From: Protopterus annectens
Lineage: Eukaryota > Chordata > Ceratodontiformes > Protopteridae
Reading direction: 5' to 3'
Length of the DNA: 64,000 bases
NCBI RefSeq assembly: GCF_019279795.1
Contig: NC_056747.1
Location: forward strand, 1,001,871,906 to 1,001,935,905
The notes below the pieces were generated by a model that saw only the letters and a program-made list of their open reading frames with translations, was not told where the DNA came from and ran no database searches. Shown piece after piece: positions 59,860 through 64,000 of the stretch; within the stretch, counting starts at the first letter, position 1; the number at the start of each line of letters is the position of its first letter. The position numbers and the translations under genes are program-made.

Positions 59860-60765
59860 AATCCAACTGGACAGATAATGTATTAGGAAGACCCAAAATG
59901 TAAACTGTGGGTAGACATGTGTAAATGCCAAAACCCCTGAAAACAATGAGGCCGATACAACCTAAGTACCCCTCCCCAAGAAGTAAACAAATCGCTGAAA
60001 TATATATAAATCGTTCCAATATAGCTGTACTAAAAAATAGTAAACAGCATACACTGACAACTAATTTTGTCCTTGGCACAATGGTTGTTACAATGATCAT
60101 TTGCCCTAATCAAAAAAACGTATTGTCCTTGTTACAATAGGAAACAGTTGTTACAGTGTTTATTTGCCCTGATCAGTTCAATAATCAACTTGTTAGGGCA
60201 GAGACCAATGTAGGCCACATCACCATAGATATACTCCAAATGGGATCAAAAAAATTATTTTAAATGGTCAATGTTCATAAAACATGCTCGTTTGAAAACA
60301 ATATGTTCAAAGTCAATGCCCATGTAACAGTGTCCCTTGAAAAGAACAGAATATTATAATACTTGATTCGCCCAGGCAGTGGTGATATATAAAGTATCCT
60401 TCATAGAGCAAGCACATATACCAAAGGATAAAACCCACAAAGACCCCCAGTCCATAATCAATAAGAAAATATTTTATTAATTTAATAAATAATAATTTAT
60501 TATTAATATTATCATGTTGAGCTTAATTCTCATTATTTTGATTTATGAATTGTATTTTTTGGAGCGGGAATATACCATTTCCCTTATGGGTTGTGCATTT
60601 TCTTATTGGTTGAGTGGGTTTATAAATATTCATGACTTATTGCTTTTGCTTTTTTGACTATGTATCACTGAAGAAGGCATTTTTTGCCGAAACCAGTCTG
60701 GTCATTAAAGTCATGATTTCTGTGTAATCCGTTGGTGTTTTATTTATTTTTTACTTTGATTCACA
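59860..60765 (+). mobile_element. Penelope-like terminal segment inserted in CR1
   Basis: A non-coding segment interrupting CR1 ORF2 between the EN and the RT GVPQGS region. It ends with a conserved run, CTGAAGAAGGCATTTTTTGC and CGAAACCAGTCTGGTCATTA, then a TTTTATTTATTTTTT tail. This CTGANGA...GAAA arrangement is the signature of Penelope-type terminal repeats with a hammerhead ribozyme. No RT or GIY-YIG sequence is present, so it is a solitary terminal piece. The left boundary is inferred from loss of CR1 similarity. Confidence 0.5.
60630..60716 (+). ncRNA. Hammerhead-ribozyme-like motif
   Basis: Core box CTGAAGA (60668-60674), fitting CUGANGA. Stem II GGC (60676-60678) pairs with GCC (60686-60688) across an ATTTTTT loop. 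GAAA is at 60689-60692. Stem III ACCA (60692-60695) pairs with TGGT (60699-60702) around GTC. The predicted cleavage base is C60703. Stem I is weak next to the core, but TCATGACTT (60630-60638) pairs perfectly with AAGTCATGA (60708-60716) further out. One extra A (60675) lies between the core box and stem II. Known in Penelope-like elements; activity is unproven. Confidence 0.55.
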
Positions 60766-61787
60766 TATCTGCTGGCCAACAGTGGTTTTTGTCTCAGACA
60801 GATCCCACAAAGCAAGAGTAGCGGGATCTATGTCTGAATCCAGACCAGTAATGAGCGGTGTGCCTCAGGGCTCTGTCTTGGGGCCCCTCCTGTTTGGCAT
60901 ATACTTCTCAGAAGTACAGGCAAGCACTGAAGGACTGTGGCTGACCAAGTTTGCGAACAACTGCAAACTGGGTGCTATAATAGAATCTCCGGCCGACATG
61001 GATATCCTCCAGAAGGGCCTTAATGAGACTGATGCATGGTGTCAAAGCCATGGTCTCAAGCTAAATGCTAAAAAATGCATAGTAATCCCCTTTGGAAAAA
61101 ACAGAGTACCCGCAAACTACCACATAAGAGGTAACCCCCTGAAATCTAAAGAAGTAATAAGGGATCTAGGGACCCAAGTAGATAGTCAGCTTTCCTTTGA
61201 TAACCATGTTGCCAAGGTGGTTAGAAAATCCTTCTATGTGACCCACCTGATCACGAAATGGTTTGCATCAAGATCTAAGGATGTAGTGGTGCCCCTCTAC
61301 TCTTCCCTCATCAGACCCATTATTGAGTACAATGCACCAATTGGAATGTACCTGGCCAGGCATCTCCAGCAGCTGGAGAGACCACAGAGGTACCTCACTA
61401 AGGCCTCAAACAGTTGCCCTATGCAGCACGATTGAAAAAACTAAGGCTTTTCTCTGTTTGCATACCGCCTTCTCAGAGGTGAGCTCTGTCTAACATACAG
61501 AGCGATGTCCAACCCAGAAATGTTGAACATGCTCCATCTTAGCAAAACCAAATCTACTCGAGATCTCTAGGGATATAAACCTCAGCACAACAATGAATAG
61601 AACATGCTGGATGGATAGATTCCCTTCACAAAGACTTCCCTTGCTATGGAACAAGGTCCCGATCTACATAAGACAAAGCCCCTCACTATCGCTCTTCAAG
61701 AGGAACCTTGACCAGTGGATGGGTAACAGAAAGTTCACACCAGGGATCATACCAACAGCTCTACTAGATAGGGGCCAAGGGTACTAG
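60766..61787 (+). pseudogene. CR1 reverse transcriptase, C-terminal half
   Basis: 60782-61435 is open: DRSHKARVAGSMSESRPV, GVPQGSVLGPLLFGIYFSEV, then TKFANNCKLGAIIE, where both catalytic aspartates of FADD have become asparagine, then WCQSHGLKLNAKKCIVIPFG, RDLGTQVDSQLSFDNHV and VPLYSSLIRPIIEYNAPIG. A frameshift follows near 61430. The terminal segment NRTCWMDRFPSQRLPLLWNK with LFKRNLDQWMGNRKFTPG is at 61593-61787. Confidence 0.9.
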
Positions 61788-61909
61788 CTGCTAGATCAAG
61801 GGCCTAGGGAACTAACCAAAGGGGCGGTGAATACCGCACAATGTGGCTGGGCTAATATATGCCTTCGGGCAGATAGCCCAGTACCTACCTATGAACCTAT
61901 GAACCTATT

Positions 61910-62715
61910 ACGTCATACTCATCTCAAATGCTGAATCACCTAAAACTGACTAGTCTGGCTGTTCCAACAATAAAGAAGTTAATAAGTACCCACAGAATGT
62001 CCCCACATTGCTGGGCGGATAGTAAATAAAGAGAAATCTGCAATTAGGTTCTGCCTCTAATTGCAAAGTCAGAAGAAGTGGTACTCTGGCTGGGAACATG
62101 GCTAATCTTGAAGTACTTTTGACACACAATGCTACCTCTCTACTCATGCCTCCTTTCCTTAGGACATTGTAGAACAATCATGACAGTATGGCAGCTGCAT
62201 GCTGGGACCAAAATATGAATCCATGTGGGAATATATTATAAAGCCCTGATTAATATTATGCATCAGATGAGCTGTGATAGTACACTTTTTTTGTTATAGA
62301 CCAATATTTGTGTAAATTGACCCATAGTGGGTCAGCAAGAAAGCTTCTCTAACATGACTATAAGACAAGGATATTCCCTGGGTATCACATGTAGGCAGAG
62401 AGAATAACTGTCAATGTGATATTTTACTCAAGAAGGGATATTACCAGATCTGAACCCTCAGTAATTTGTTCTTATTGAATAACTTCAGTTTGGCTGTTTT
62501 TGGAATTGGATGCATTCAGGCCTTATGCATGCTTTCCACTGATTGCACAACTGGCTTTCCCCACTCTCCTTCCACTGTTTTGGCAAAAGATAGAGCAGAT
62601 ACAGATGGACTGAGCTCCTCAATTCCTGTCAACATTTAAATACATGCATCTGCCTTGCTGCAATTTGCTGATTCTGTAGCTTCTGAGGAAGATCAGGTTT
62701 TCAAATGCAAGGATT
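61910..62715. other. No recognised gene
   Basis: Between the CR1 tail and the Penelope-like coding region. No motif recognised. Confidence 0.4.
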
Positions 62716-62719
62716 ATAA

Positions 62720-64000
62720 ATTAATTTGTATTGTAATTTATTAGAAATTATTTTGGACAATCATTATTTTTTATTCAATAATCAGTATTACAAACAAGTT
62801 AGAGGGATAGCCATGGGGTCTCCGGTGGCTCCCTCTTTTGCAAATATTGTGATGGGATGGTGGAAGTACCAAGTGTTGGAGGCTTTTAGAAAGGAATTCC
62901 ATGTTCTGTACAATAGGTTTATTGATAACCTGTTTTTTATTATAGCTGTTGGGTTTGACATGGTTAAATCCTTAGTGAATAAGTTGAATGAAGCATCTGT
63001 TTTTTTTTTTAATTTGTACTTGGTGATGTTGGAACTTGTATCAATCTTTTGGATTTTAATTTAAAATGGGATGACACTGGAAAAAGGTTTGTGAGTAAGA
63101 TTCATAGGAAGAAAACATTTATGAACAGTTATTTACATTACTCTAGTCAGCACCCTAAATGTATAAAAAATAACATACCTAAGGGACAGTTCATTAGAGC
63201 CAACTGGATGACCAGTGAGGATCATTCACTGGCGGATGAATTTGAATACATTATTAAATTATTTATCAGCAGGAGTTATGATGAGGAATTATTGAGAGGG
63301 CAAGTTAAGTATGTGTGGGATAGGAGAGAGACTTGGTGTCCTCCTATTTTAAAGAAAGCATTAACAGAGAATTTTAAAGTGAAGGACATGATGGATTTAG
63401 AGCAGAGGCACTTGTGCTTTGACATGTAAATGACATTGGATGGGGGTATTATCCATAGTGTCTTTGAGAAAAATTGGAAAATTATTGAGGGGAATCAAGA
63501 ACTATTGAAAGTGGTGGGGGCAAGACCTAGGTTTGTGTACAGGAATGATTACAACTTAAAAATGTTGTTAGAGAAAGGTAGGGACCCAGTGACTTCAGAG
63601 GTATTTACTACCAATAAGCCACATGGCATGTACACGTTTTATGGGTGTGCCATGTGTAGGTACAGTTTGTAAGGTCCATACATTGAACTTCCCCATATTG
63701 CACACACCATTCGAGTGCCAGGAACTTTTTGCTGCAAAAGTCGGGGAGTGGTTTATATAGCTGTGTGTGGCAAATGTTTAGAATTTTATATTGGGATGAC
63801 TATCAGGAGTTTAAACACTGGGATCAGAGAACATTTGTACAGTATGAAGAAGAAGGAGAATAAGAATGCTTTATATAGGCATAGTCTGGAGTGTCATGGT
63901 TTTAAAAAAAAATGCTTTCAGTGTTAGAACAGGGTAAATTGAGTTTGAGAGGGGGTGATTTTAAAAACTATTTAGAGCAGAGAGAGGCTAGATGGCAAAT
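62720..64000 (+). mobile_element. Penelope-like element, RT C-terminal part and GIY-YIG endonuclease
   Basis: The plus-strand coding region of a Penelope-like retroelement, 5'-truncated and cut by the right edge. RT: FLFNNQYYKQVRGIAMGSPV APSFANIVM (62760-62850) and, at about 62920, the catalytic box as RFIDNLFFI. A frameshift near 63050 leads to LKWDDTGKRFVSKIHRKKTF, SYLHYSSQHPKCIKNNIPKG and FIRANWMTSEDHSLADEF. A stop at 63427 is followed by the NQELLKVVGARPRFVYRN and GCAMCR linker. 63715-63927 is the GIY-YIG domain (GVVYIAVCGKCLEFYIG ... SLNTGIREHL). Frames change three times in all. Confidence 0.9.
63715..63927 (+). pseudogene. GIY-YIG endonuclease domain of the Penelope-like element
   Basis: GVVYIAVCGKCLEFYIGMTI contains the two halves of the GIY-YIG signature (VYI and YIG, 10 residues apart in a typical CxxC-like context), followed by SLNTGIREHL with the conserved Arg and a His, and YRHSLECHG. 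In Penelope-like elements this nuclease cuts the target. A terminal frame change (KKKC to KKMLSVLEQGK, then SLRGGDFKN) is apparent near 63910. Confidence 0.88.

Larger units (their letters stand above)
57835..61909 (+). mobile_element. CR1 LINE, most complete copy in the window
   Basis: Contains a probable 5' UTR (57835-58221), ORF1 (58222-59235), ORF2 with EN (59263-59850), and, after an inserted piece (about 59860-60765), the RT catalytic half to the C-terminal tail (60766-61787), then the 3' UTR and octamer tail CTATGAAC repeats (61888-61909). ORF1 is open throughout; ORF2 is broken by the insertion, by a missing RT N-terminal half and by substitution of the catalytic aspartates. Confidence 0.93.

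Overview
The window is vertebrate nuclear DNA from a non-mammalian species with a large, transposon-rich genome. It is AT-rich, has long CA/TG and TA arrays, has no compact coding, and carries an unusual mix of LINE families (CR1, L2 and an L1/Tx1-like clade), Penelope-like elements, Harbinger DNA transposons and tRNA-derived SINEs with L2 tails. A lungfish, another early-branching bony fish or an amphibian would fit; the sequence alone does not fix the species.

The only host gene I can support is the 3' end of a type I keratin (intermediate filament) gene on the + strand. A Ser/Gly-repeat tail exon (3436-3821) is joined in phase to a last exon (11158-11261) across a 7.3 kb transposon-filled intron, with a polyadenylation signal at 11411. 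The rod-domain exons must lie to the left of the window.

Layout: 1-2002, minus-strand L1/Tx1-like LINE cut by the window edge; 2.5-3.1 kb, TA array and a Penelope-like terminal remnant; 3.4-11.4 kb, keratin 3' end, whose intron holds an L2 3' end (-), CA/telomere-like arrays, a MITE-like inverted-repeat element and a CR1 (+); 12-28 kb, a Harbinger-dominated block with two inverted copies of a Myb/SANT-like gene, a decayed transposase, many tRNA-like short repeats, a 241-bp satellite split by a CR1, and several internal duplications; 28.0-30.9 kb, a Penelope-like element (-) with two near-identical flanking repeats (pLTRs); 31.2-35.1 kb, an L2 (+) carrying a nested inverted L2 fragment and a nested SINE with a perfect 18-bp target-site duplication; 35.1-36.3 kb, an L1/Tx1-like C-terminus (-); 36.5-41.3 kb, CA arrays, a tRNA/L2 SINE and unassigned DNA; 41.6-47.2 kb, two CR1 copies (-); 48.7-52.4 kb, LINE remnant, compound microsatellites and two SINEs; 52.4-54.7 kb, unassigned purine-rich DNA and a nested tandem duplication; 55-57 kb, a decayed L2-clade LINE (-); 57.8-61.9 kb, the most complete CR1 (+), with an intact ORF1 bearing a GDSL-esterase domain, interrupted by a Penelope-like terminal piece with a hammerhead-ribozyme-like fold; 62.7-64.0 kb, a Penelope-like element (+) with RT and GIY-YIG domains running off the right edge.

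Apart from the keratin gene, the coding signal is self-mobilising machinery (reverse transcriptases, APE and GIY-YIG endonucleases, a DDE transposase), nearly all broken by stops or frameshifts. Nothing looks like an operon, CRISPR array or other prokaryotic system.
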